From the NCBI GenBank assembly GCA_036732565.1, contig DAINCF010000141.1:1-14516 (forward strand): a stretch of DNA of 14,516 nt, read 5' to 3'. This DNA is from JAIVJN01 sp036732565 (lineage in GTDB: Bacteria; Acidobacteriota; Vicinamibacteria; Vicinamibacterales; UBA2999). Below the pieces are notes generated by a model. The model was not told the origin of the DNA. It searched no databases and saw only the letters and a list, made by a program, of their open reading frames with translations. Below, piece by piece: positions 1-7,061 of this stretch (positions are counted from its first letter, which is position 1; the number at the start of each line of letters is the position of its first letter). A program made the translations under genes and the position numbers.

Positions 1-2
1 CG

Positions 3-1187
3 ATCGACCTGGCCACCCTCGGCGGCACGTGGCGTGACAGCGCCGGTGGCAGCGGCAACTTCGTGTTCACGCCGGGCGCCGGCACCGGCGGCACGCCACG
101 GCCGTTGCCGCAGCCGCCAGCGATTCCCGTAATTCCGACGACCATCAAGTTGTTCTCCGATGGCGGGGTCGTTGCCGGCGGCGGACTCGCAGCAAACGCA
201 CCGCCGCCCGTGACTGGCGCCGGCGCGCGCATGATGTGGTACGCGGGCAAATCCGCGTTCCGGGCGGGCGAGGTGACCTCCGCGGCCGCCGATGCCTGGG
301 ACAATGGCAATGTCGGATTTCGCAGCGCGGCGTTCGGGTTGAACACCAAGGCGCTCGGTGACAACAGCGCCGCATTCGGCGAGAGTGCGCGGACGGGCAA
401 CAAGAACGCGTTCGCCACTGGACTCAACGTCTTCGCCGGCGGCGAACAGGCGTTCGCGCAAGGCCAGGAGACCGAGGCCACCGGCGTCGCCAGCGTCGCG
501 CTCGGCATCTCGACCAAGGCGATTGGCTCCGCGTCACTCGCCGCCGGCTCGCAAACCACTGCCTCTGGCATTGCCTCTACCGCCCTTGGCGTGAAAGCGG
601 CCGCCTTCGGGGTTGGGACGTTTGCAGCCGGCACGGAAACGGCCGCCATCGGCGATCGCTCCATCGTACTCGGCTCGTACGCCCGCACTAATTTTTCCGA
701 GATCGGCTCGTTTCTCTTTGGCGACGCGTCGACGACGACTGTGCTCACCGCACCGGCCGCGAACTCGTTCGCCGCACGGGCCGCCGGTGGCGTGCGCTTC
801 TACACCAACGCGGCGATGACGTCGGGCGCCTACCTCCCCGCCGGCAGCGGCAGCTGGAGCGCCCTGTCCGACGTCAACATGAAGGCCAACTTCCGCGATC
901 TCGACGGCGACGACGTGCTCGCGCGGATCGCCCGTATGCCGATTCGCGAGTGGAACTACACCTCGCAGGACGCGGCCATCCGCCACGTCGGGCCGACGGC
1001 GCAGGACTTCCACGCCGCGTTCGGCCTTGGTGAGGATCCGCGGCGCATCAGCAGCGTCGACGCCGATGGCATCGCGCTTGTGGCCATCCAGGCGCTCGAG
1101 GCGCGTCTCCGCGCATATGCGACGCGCATCCAGACGCTCGAGCAAGAGATCGTGCTTATTCGCGCCAATGCGGGAGCGGTGCGATGA
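3..1187 (+). CDS. S74-chaperone fibre-like protein 1 (5' partial)
   Basis: The frame is open from the first complete codon at position 3, so the gene starts outside the window; a GTG at 63 is internal, because the codons before it (GGTWRDSAG) match the N-terminal domain of the two paralogues downstream. 394 residues are visible. In order: the end of the N-terminal domain, a proline-rich linker, a bridge containing RMMWYAGKSAFRAG, nine 14-residue head repeats (codons 321-698), a short beta-rich section, then a C-terminal S74 (intramolecular chaperone, endosialidase type) domain. The S74 motif is SDVNMK, with the Ser codon at 867 and the Lys codon at 882; this Ser/Lys(+5) spacing is that of the self-cleavage dyad of phage endosialidases. 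A short coiled-coil-like tail ends the protein. It is probably secreted, but its signal peptide is out of view. The function is unknown; trimeric fibre or adhesin is an inference. The stop overlaps the next start (ATGA). Confidence 0.85.
   Translation: MDLATLGGTWRDSAGGSGNFVFTPGAGTGGTPRPLPQPPAIPVIPTTIKLFSDGGVVAGGGLAANAPPPVTGAGARMMWYAGKSAFRAGEVTSAAADAWDNGNVGFRSAAFGLNTKALGDNSAAFGESARTGNKNAFATGLNVFAGGEQAFAQGQETEATGVASVALGISTKAIGSASLAAGSQTTASGIASTALGVKAAAFGVGTFAAGTETAAIGDRSIVLGSYARTNFSEIGSFLFGDASTTTVLTAPAANSFAARAAGGVRFYTNAAMTSGAYLPAGSGSWSALSDVNMKANFRDLDGDDVLARIARMPIREWNYTSQDAAIRHVGPTAQDFHAAFGLGEDPRRISSVDADGIALVAIQALEARLRAYATRIQTLEQEIVLIRANAGAVR
321..698 (+). repeat. Nine coding 14-residue head repeats (42-bp period)
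   Basis: Nine successive 14-residue units in protein 1, for example ASVALGISTKAIGS and ASTALGVKAAAFGV. The small-residue/G pattern is that of left-handed beta-roll heads of YadA type. The units are more degenerate than those in protein 2. Confidence 0.75.
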
Positions 1188-2677
1188 CCCGCTCCCTTCT
1201 CGCGGCGCTGCTGATGCTCGGATCCTGGACCGTCAGCCCCGTGGCCGCGCAATCGCTCGGCACGTTTCGCTGGCAGATGCAGCCGTACTGCAACGTGCTG
1301 ACGATGATCGTGAGCCAGAGCGGCAGCGTCTACACCCTCGATGGATACGACGACCAGTGTGGCGCGGCGACGCGCGCACCACTCACCGGAACCGCTGTAC
1401 CGAATCCGGATGGCACCGTGGCGTTCGGCATCAACATCGTGGCGTCACCCGGTGCGGCGCCGGTGCACGTGGCTGTGCCGCTGAACCCGGCCACACTCGC
1501 CGGCACCTGGCAGGATGACGCCGGCCATTCGGGCACGTTCGTGTTCACCCCAGGCGCGGGCGCTGCCGGTCCCCCACGACCTGGACCGTCGGCCTCGCTG
1601 ATTCCCTCGTCGATTCTTCTCCGGCCTGACGGTGGCTTCCTCGCTGGCGGCTCTGAGAACACCGGTGTGATCCCGGCCTCGGGCGCAGGTACCCGCATGA
1701 TGTGGCACCCAAGCAAGGCAGCCTTCCGCGCTGGCTCGGTAACGGGCCCGTCGTGGGACGAGGCGAACGTCGGACGATACAGCGTGGCGCTCGGCAGTAA
1801 TACCCTCGCCAGCGGTCCGGGCAGCACGGCACTGGGCCGCTTAACCACGGCCAGCGGTCCCTACAGCATTGCGTTCGGAAACGAATCGACGGCGAGTGGG
1901 TTTTCGAGCATGGCGCTCGGGCAGGCCACGACCGCCAGCGGTGCCTACAGCGTGGCGATGGGAGACGGCAGCAAGGCCATCGGCCCGCAAAGCACCGCAC
2001 TCGGCGGGCTTTCTACGGCGTCGGGCGAGCAGAGCTTTGCGGTTGGCCGGAACGCAAAGGCGCTAGGCCACCAGAGCATCGCCATGGGCATGGACGCTGT
2101 CGCTAACGGCACGAATAACGTGGCCATCGGCAGCAGGGTCAGTGCCGGTGGCTACGGCAGCGTGGTGTTGGGCACACATGCATCGGCGACTGCGGGCGGA
2201 TCCTTCGTCTTCGGGGACGCCGCAGGCGACGCATCCACGACCGTGACGTCGAATGCGAGCAACCAGTTTCTCGCACGCGTGACCGGCGGCGCGCGATTCT
2301 TCTCGAACCTCGAGCTGTCGAGTGGCGTGTCGCTCGCCGCCGGCGCGAGCGCGTGGGCATCGGTGTCGGACGTCAACATGAAGGAGAACTTCCGCGACCT
2401 CGACAGCGACGATGTACTGGCGAAGCTTGCGCGGATGCCGATCCGCGAGTGGAACTACAAGGCGCAGGACGCGGCCATCCGCCACGTCGGACCGACGGCG
2501 CAGGACTTCCACAGCGCGTTCGGTCTCGGCGAAGACCCGCTGCGCATCAGTACCATCGACGCCGACGGCATCGCCCTCGCGGGCGTGAAAGCCCTCGCCC
2601 TCGAAAACCAACTCCTGAAGGCCGAGCTCGAGACGCTGCGCCAACGGCTCGATCGGATCGAAATCACACGCCGGTGA
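1184..2677 (+). CDS. S74-chaperone fibre-like protein 2, YadA-like head repeats
   Basis: 497 residues, complete. A signal peptide (about 1-22, cleavage near VAA-QS) is followed by a ~100-residue beta-rich N-terminal domain opening with GTFRWQMQPYCN and containing C36 and C59, which could form a disulfide in the periplasm. Residues 199-338 are ten 14-residue repeats of the ALGxxTxASG kind, as in the head of YadA-type trimeric autotransporters. The C-terminal ~105 residues are an S74 chaperone domain: SDVNMKENF with S395 and K400 in dyad spacing, then HVGPTAQDF and DADGIAL, then a coiled-coil tail. No outer-membrane anchor barrel is visible, so the protein is not a classical autotransporter; by analogy with phage tail spikes the S74 part may trimerise the fibre and cut itself off. 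The start ATG overlaps the stop of gene 1, which indicates translational coupling. Confidence 0.88.
   Translation: MTRSLLAALLMLGSWTVSPVAAQSLGTFRWQMQPYCNVLTMIVSQSGSVYTLDGYDDQCGAATRAPLTGTAVPNPDGTVAFGINIVASPGAAPVHVAVPLNPATLAGTWQDDAGHSGTFVFTPGAGAAGPPRPGPSASLIPSSILLRPDGGFLAGGSENTGVIPASGAGTRMMWHPSKAAFRAGSVTGPSWDEANVGRYSVALGSNTLASGPGSTALGRLTTASGPYSIAFGNESTASGFSSMALGQATTASGAYSVAMGDGSKAIGPQSTALGGLSTASGEQSFAVGRNAKALGHQSIAMGMDAVANGTNNVAIGSRVSAGGYGSVVLGTHASATAGGSFVFGDAAGDASTTVTSNASNQFLARVTGGARFFSNLELSSGVSLAAGASAWASVSDVNMKENFRDLDSDDVLAKLARMPIREWNYKAQDAAIRHVGPTAQDFHSAFGLGEDPLRISTIDADGIALAGVKALALENQLLKAELETLRQRLDRIEITRR
1778..2197 (+). repeat. Ten coding 14-residue head repeats (42-bp period)
   Basis: Ten exact-length units at residues 199-338 of protein 2, such as GSTALGRLTTASGP and QSTALGGLSTASGE, with no indels between units. 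DNA identity between units is partial, so this is an old protein repeat rather than a fresh microsatellite-like expansion. Confidence 0.85.
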
Positions 2678-2682
2678 TTGCC

Positions 2683-4065
2683 ATGAGCCAACGATTCCTC
2701 GTCGTGCTGAGCTTGATCTTCTCGTCAACGCCGGCGTTCGCGCAGACGCTCGGCACGTTCCGCTGGCAGCTCCAGCCGTACTGCAACGTCGTGACGCTCG
2801 CTGTCGCGCAGAGCGGCGGCACCTATCGCCTCGAAGGCACCGACGATCAGTGCGGTGCGAGCGAGAGCGCATCGGCAATCGGTACGGCGTTCCCGAATCC
2901 AGACGGATCGATCGGGCTTGGCCTCACCATCGTCTCCGCGCCAGGCGCCACGCCCGCGCATGTCGATGCGAGGCTCCGCGCGTCCGACTTGGGCGGCACG
3001 TGGCGTGACAGCGCCGGCAACATCGGTACATTGGCGTTCACCCCAGGCCCTGCGACGGCTGGCAGCCCGCGGCCGCTCGGCGGGGCGATCGGTGCGGTCG
3101 CGGTCGACCCGACCCAGATTCAACTCCGCGTCGGCGGATCGTGTGCCGCGGGTTCGGCGATGGTCGGCGTGAACCCCGATGGCTCAGTCGCCTGTCGGCC
3201 GAGTGGAGGCATCACGGGGATCTCCACCGGACCTGGGATCACAGGTGGCGGCAGTGCCGGGAACCTCTCCCTTCAGCTCGATCTCGTCGAGCTCGCGAGA
3301 CAGCTGCACCTGCGCGAGGACGCCCCGAGGGGCAATCTGGCCGTGGGCGATGCAGCCCTCCGAGCCGCCACGACGGCAGAGTCGAACATTGCGGTCGGCC
3401 GCTTCGCGCTGCGTAACACCACTGTCGGCAACAACAACACCGCCGTGGGGAACTCGGCCCTCTCCGACAACGTCGACGGCTTCGCCAACACCGCGGTCGG
3501 GTTCAACGCGCTCACCAGAACGAAAGGTTATGGGAACACAGCCCTTGGCTACTACGCCGGCTACTCCAACGACAGCGGCGGCTACAACGTCTACATCGCG
3601 AGCAACGGCGAAGAAGCGGAGAGCAACACCACACGCATCGGCGGTGCCAGCCAAACGCGGACGTTCCTGGCGGGCGTTCGAGCCGTCACGACCGGCGTGC
3701 CGAACGCCGTGCCGGTGGTGGTCGACGGTGCCGGGCAGCTCGGCACGATCTCGTCGTCCATCCGCGGCAAGGAGCAGGTTGCGGATCTTGGTGAGGTTGC
3801 CATGCGACTGCAGGCGCTGCGGCCGGTGCAGTTCCAATATCGCACGCCGTTTGCCGATGGCTCCAAGCCCGTTCAGTACGGACTGATCGCCGAGGAAGTC
3901 GCCACTGTGTTACCCGAGCTCGTCGCCTATGGCGCGGACGGCGAGCCCGAAACAGTGATGTACCACGTGCTCCCGACGCTGATCGTCGCCGAAGTCCAGC
4001 GTCTGCAGCGGGAGCTCGCCGCGCTGCGTGAGCGGCTCGAACAGACAGAAGTCACACGCCGGTAG
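2683..4065 (+). CDS. S74-chaperone fibre-like protein 3, different head
   Basis: 460 residues from ATG 2683. A GTG at 2674 is in frame and would overlap the previous stop as GTGA, so either start is possible; the open frame further upstream lies inside gene 2 and is rejected. A signal peptide (1-20, AFA-QT) precedes the same N-terminal domain as in protein 2 (GTFRWQLQPYCN; C34 and C57 with the same 23-residue spacing). Then comes a linker with GITGGGSAGNLSL, as often seen in phage fibres, and residues 217-305 with NTAVGxxAL-type repeats. The S74 domain is of another subclass (SSIRGKE, S358/K363; QYGLIAEEVA; YHVLPTLIVAEVQ). The tail EVTRR nearly equals the EITRR tail of gene 2, which points to an origin by tandem duplication followed by replacement of the middle. 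It is last in the three-gene run; a palindromic repeat begins at the next base. Confidence 0.87.
   Translation: MSQRFLVVLSLIFSSTPAFAQTLGTFRWQLQPYCNVVTLAVAQSGGTYRLEGTDDQCGASESASAIGTAFPNPDGSIGLGLTIVSAPGATPAHVDARLRASDLGGTWRDSAGNIGTLAFTPGPATAGSPRPLGGAIGAVAVDPTQIQLRVGGSCAAGSAMVGVNPDGSVACRPSGGITGISTGPGITGGGSAGNLSLQLDLVELARQLHLREDAPRGNLAVGDAALRAATTAESNIAVGRFALRNTTVGNNNTAVGNSALSDNVDGFANTAVGFNALTRTKGYGNTALGYYAGYSNDSGGYNVYIASNGEEAESNTTRIGGASQTRTFLAGVRAVTTGVPNAVPVVVDGAGQLGTISSSIRGKEQVADLGEVAMRLQALRPVQFQYRTPFADGSKPVQYGLIAEEVATVLPELVAYGADGEPETVMYHVLPTLIVAEVQRLQRELAALRERLEQTEVTRR
3331..3597 (+). repeat. Coding NTAVGxxAL repeats
   Basis: About five units of 16-18 residues at residues 217-305 of protein 3: NLAVGDAAL, NIAVGRFAL, NTAVGNSAL, NTAVGFNAL and NTALGYYAG, ending in NVYIA. 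The period is longer than the 14 of proteins 1 and 2, so this is a different beta-roll type. Confidence 0.75.
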
Positions 4066-4154
4066 GTACGTAGCGCAGGCCTTCGGGCCTGCCGAACACC
4101 GTTGGGGCGTAGGCTCGCACCGTTGGGGCAGGCCTAAAGGCCTGCGCTACGTAC
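4066..4154. repeat. Palindromic intergenic element, copy 1 (REP/MITE-like)
   Basis: An 89-bp element with inverted ends GTACGTAGCGCAGGCC (left arm 4066-4092, right arm 4128-4154). Each arm is itself a hairpin: GCAGGCC/GGCCTGC around a TTCG loop on the left and a TAAA loop on the right. The centre holds a 12-bp direct repeat CACCGTTGGGGC (4097-4108 and 4118-4129). It starts at the base after the stop of the third fibre gene. A second copy lies at 11223-11336. There is no T-run, so it is not a typical intrinsic terminator, although it could stop or stabilise the transcript. Confidence 0.85.
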
Positions 4155-4240
4155 GCCATCGATCGTTCGCAACGCGCTCCAAGGCCACGCGAACGCCGCG
4201 GCCTGTGTATACGTCGAAGCTCCTAGCAATGCAGGTAACC

Positions 4241-4259
4241 TAGGAGGATGAGGCTGGTC
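4241..4259 (+). promoter_or_regulatory. Ribosome binding region deciding the M16 start
   Basis: AGGAGG (4242-4247) directly abuts an ATG at 4248, too close for use with that start. The in-frame ATG at 4260 has GAGG at 4250-4253 with a 6-nt spacer and AGGAGG 12 nt upstream. ATG 4260 is therefore preferred. Confidence 0.55.
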
Positions 4260-5666
4260 ATGCGAGAACGAGACGCTCGGATTCTCCTCGTGGCGGCAGT
4301 CGTCACAACACTGGTCACAACCGGGCGCGCGCAATCGCGGGCCCCGGCTCCCGAGGCGGCGGGTAAAGACACGAAACCGTCGCTCCACGTCCCGGTGGAG
4401 TATTTCAAACTCGACAACGGGCTCAAGGTGGTGTTGTCCGTCGAGCGCACCACGCCGGTGGCCACGGTGGCGGTCTACTACCACGTCGGGTTCCGCAACG
4501 AGCCCAAGGATCGCACCGGCTTCGCGCATCTCTTCGAGCACATGATGTTCCAGGGGTCACAGAATCTCGGCAAGATGGAGTTCATCCGCCTCATCCAATC
4601 GAACGGCGGCGTGCTGAACGGATCGACCCGCTTCGACTTCACCAACTACTTCGAGATCGTTCCCGCGCACGCGCTCGAGACCATGCTGTGGGCCGAAGCG
4701 GATCGGATGCGCAGCCTGAGCATCACCGACGAGAACCTGAAGAACCAGCAGGGCGTCGTCATCAACGAGGTGAAGGTCAACGTCCTGAACCAGCCGTACG
4801 GAGGTTTCCCCTGGCTCGATCTGCCACAGAAGGCGAACGAGAACTGGTACAACGCGCACAACTTCTATGGTGACCTCGCCCATCTGGAAGCCGGCTCGCT
4901 GGACGACGTTCGCGCGTTCTTCCGCTCCTACTACGGGCCGAACAACGCCGCGGTCGTCGTGGTCGGCGACATCGACGTCCAGCGCACGAAAGACTGGATT
5001 CACAAGTACTTCGGCAGCATCAGCGCGGCCACGCTGGCGAAGCCGCCGGATATCTCGGAGCCGCGTCAGGAAAAGGAGAAGCGGTTCGTCGAGCCCTATC
5101 CGCGCGCGCCGCGGCCGGGACTGGCTGTCGGCTATCACGCACCACCGCGGGACTCGAACGAGTACTTCGCGCTGGCGCTGATCGATCAGGTGCTCGCCCA
5201 GGGACGGGCGAGCTGGCTCCATCGGGCGCTGGTGCAGGACACGGGCATCACCGGCGAGGTCAATGCGTCGATGAACCTGCTCGGCAACATGTTCAACATC
5301 GAAGGGCCGACGCTCTACACGATCAGCCTCTTCCACGATGCGGCGACGCCGGCCGACACCGTGGTGCAGGCCATCGACCGCGAGGTGACGCGCCTGCAGA
5401 ACGAACCGCTCGACCCGCAGACGCTGCAGCTCGCGCGCACGCAGATGCGCTCGACGCTCTACGATGCGGTAGAAGGCTTCTTCGGGTTCGGCCGGGCCGA
5501 CCTGCTGGCGTCGTTCGCGCTGTTCTTCGACGACCCCGGGCGCATCAACCGCATCGACGAGCGCTTCGCTGCAGTCACGCCGGAGTTGATCCAGAAAACA
5601 GCGCGCGAGTACCTGCGAACGACGAATCGCACGGTGCTGGTCGCCCAACCCGGGGGGAAGCAGTGA
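4260..5666 (+). CDS. M16 family zinc metallopeptidase, active subunit
   Basis: 468 residues from ATG 4260 (ATG 4248 would add four). A signal peptide (about 1-24, GRA-QS) sends it to the periplasm. The N-terminal M16 half has the inverted zinc motif HLFEH (H90, E93, H94) and the distal zinc ligand E170 in NEVKVN; this spacing agrees with pitrilysin (H88, H92, E169). The C-terminal M16 half is present, but where the family has the substrate-binding Arg/Tyr pair (LREKxGxxYS) it reads RALVQDTGITGEV, without the Tyr. The length fits a two-domain M16B subunit, half the size of pitrilysin. It overlaps the second M16 gene as GTGA, so the two are probably made together and pair as a heterodimer. Likely role: degrading peptides in the periplasm; the substrate is unknown. 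Confidence 0.93.
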   Translation: MRERDARILLVAAVVTTLVTTGRAQSRAPAPEAAGKDTKPSLHVPVEYFKLDNGLKVVLSVERTTPVATVAVYYHVGFRNEPKDRTGFAHLFEHMMFQGSQNLGKMEFIRLIQSNGGVLNGSTRFDFTNYFEIVPAHALETMLWAEADRMRSLSITDENLKNQQGVVINEVKVNVLNQPYGGFPWLDLPQKANENWYNAHNFYGDLAHLEAGSLDDVRAFFRSYYGPNNAAVVVVGDIDVQRTKDWIHKYFGSISAATLAKPPDISEPRQEKEKRFVEPYPRAPRPGLAVGYHAPPRDSNEYFALALIDQVLAQGRASWLHRALVQDTGITGEVNASMNLLGNMFNIEGPTLYTISLFHDAATPADTVVQAIDREVTRLQNEPLDPQTLQLARTQMRSTLYDAVEGFFGFGRADLLASFALFFDDPGRINRIDERFAAVTPELIQKTAREYLRTTNRTVLVAQPGGKQ

Positions 5667-7039
5667 GGGCGATCGCTCGAGGCTTGGCCGGCGTGCTCGT
5701 GCTCACCGCCGCGGCGCTCGCGCAGGAGCGGCCACCGGCGCCGGGCGAACCGCGGCCGTTCTCGCTGCCCGAGGTGAAGCGCTACGCGCTCCCGAACGGC
5801 ATGGACGTTCGCCTCGTGCAGTACGGTGACGTGCCGAAGACGACGCTCCGGCTGGTCATCAAGACGGGCAATGTGGACGAGAAACCGAACGAGGTCTGGC
5901 TGGCCGACCTCGCCGGCGATCTGATGGAACAGGGGACGAGCACGAAGAGCGCGCAGGACGTGGCGGTGGCCGCCGCGCGCATGGGCGGGTCGGTCGAGAT
6001 CACCGTCGGCGCCAACCAGTTCACCGTCGGAAGCGACGTGCTGTTCGAATTCGCGCACGACGCGGTCTCGCTGATCGGCGACGTCGCCCTTCGTCCGGCA
6101 ATCCCCGGCTCCGAGCTGCCTCGTCTGAAGAAGGACGCGCTGCGCCGCCTCTCGATCGCGCGCGGCCAGCCCCAGCAGCTCGCGCTCGAAGCCTTCCGCA
6201 AGGTCATGTATCCCGAGCAGCCGTACGGCCGCCTGTTCCCCACCGAGGCCATGGTCGAGGCGTACACGCTCGAACAGGTCAAGGCCTTCTACGATCGCAG
6301 CGTTGGCGCGGCACGAGCGTCCCTCTACGTCGTCGGTCGGTTCGACGAAGCGGCGGTGCGCAAAGCGATCGATGCGACCTTTACGACATGGACACGAGGA
6401 GCGCCGCCGACCGACCCGGCGGTGAGGCCCTACACGCGCCGCGCCATCCACATCGTGGATCGGCCGGGCGCCGTGCAGTCGACGTTGTACCTCGGCAACC
6501 CCGTGGTCACGCCGAAGGAGCCGGACCACCTGCCGCTGCTCGTGACCAACACCCTGCTGGGCGGCTACTTCAGCAGCCGGATCACCAGCAACATCCGCGA
6601 GGACAAGGGCTACACCTACTCGCCGGCGAGCGCCATCAGCTCGCGGCTCGGCGCCGCCTACTTCGTGCAGATCGCGGACGTCACCACGGCCGTCACCGGC
6701 GCGTCGTTGAAGGAGATCTTCTACGAGATCGATCGGCTCCAGGAGTCGCCGCCCTCCGAAGAGGAGCTGCGCGCCGTCAAGAGCTACATGTCAGGGACGT
6801 TCGTCCTGCAGAACTCGTCGCGTCCAGGCATTGCCGGCCAGCTCGTGTTTCTCGATCAGTACGGGCTGGGCGAGGACTACCTGCGCAGCTACGTGCAGCG
6901 TGTCAACGCGCTCACGCCGCGCGACATCCAGCAGATGGCGCAGAAGTATCTCCGTGACGAGGAGATGATCATCGTCATCGTCGGCGATCGCAAAGTGATT
7001 CTCGAGCAGGTGAAGGCGTTCGGGCCCATCGCGAATTGA
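5663..7039 (+). CDS. M16 family peptidase-like protein, zinc site lost
   Basis: 458 residues, GTG start overlapping the previous stop. Signal peptide MRAIARGLAGVLVLTAAALA, cleaved near A20. The position of HxxEH is occupied by DLAGD (D82, G85, D86), so this subunit cannot bind zinc or cut by itself. The C-terminal half keeps the Arg/Tyr signature: SSRITSNIREDKGYTYS with R312 and Y319. This is the complement of the upstream protein, as in the Sphingomonas A1 SPH2681/SPH2682 heterodimer, where one chain carries zinc and the other the R/Y pair. It therefore most likely shapes the substrate chamber of the active partner. It ends 22 bp from the stop of the convergent ParB-like gene. Confidence 0.92.
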   Translation: MRAIARGLAGVLVLTAAALAQERPPAPGEPRPFSLPEVKRYALPNGMDVRLVQYGDVPKTTLRLVIKTGNVDEKPNEVWLADLAGDLMEQGTSTKSAQDVAVAAARMGGSVEITVGANQFTVGSDVLFEFAHDAVSLIGDVALRPAIPGSELPRLKKDALRRLSIARGQPQQLALEAFRKVMYPEQPYGRLFPTEAMVEAYTLEQVKAFYDRSVGAARASLYVVGRFDEAAVRKAIDATFTTWTRGAPPTDPAVRPYTRRAIHIVDRPGAVQSTLYLGNPVVTPKEPDHLPLLVTNTLLGGYFSSRITSNIREDKGYTYSPASAISSRLGAAYFVQIADVTTAVTGASLKEIFYEIDRLQESPPSEEELRAVKSYMSGTFVLQNSSRPGIAGQLVFLDQYGLGEDYLRSYVQRVNALTPRDIQQMAQKYLRDEEMIIVIVGDRKVILEQVKAFGPIAN

Positions 7040-7061
7040 GACCTTCTTCCGAGTGGAGCGG

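Noticed and set aside
321..2197. CRISPR-like or minisatellite array
   Set aside because: The 42-bp periodicity is codon-based (14-residue head repeats) with no conserved repeat/spacer pattern.
2353..2682. Long N-terminal extension of the third fibre gene
   Set aside because: It lies inside gene 2 in another frame, is arginine-rich, and precedes a clear signal peptide that begins at 2683 (or GTG 2674).
1..4065. Prophage tail-fibre module
   Set aside because: S74 domains suggest phage, but both complete proteins carry Sec signal peptides and no phage genes surround them.
4066..4154. Intrinsic terminator after the fibre operon
   Set aside because: The hairpins are strong but no T-run follows on either strand, and the same structure recurs elsewhere as a repeat, so it is called a repeat element.
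4557..6529. Two long - strand frames opposite the M16 genes
   Set aside because: Arginine-rich shadows without signal, motif or Shine-Dalgarno; both M16 genes are unambiguous.
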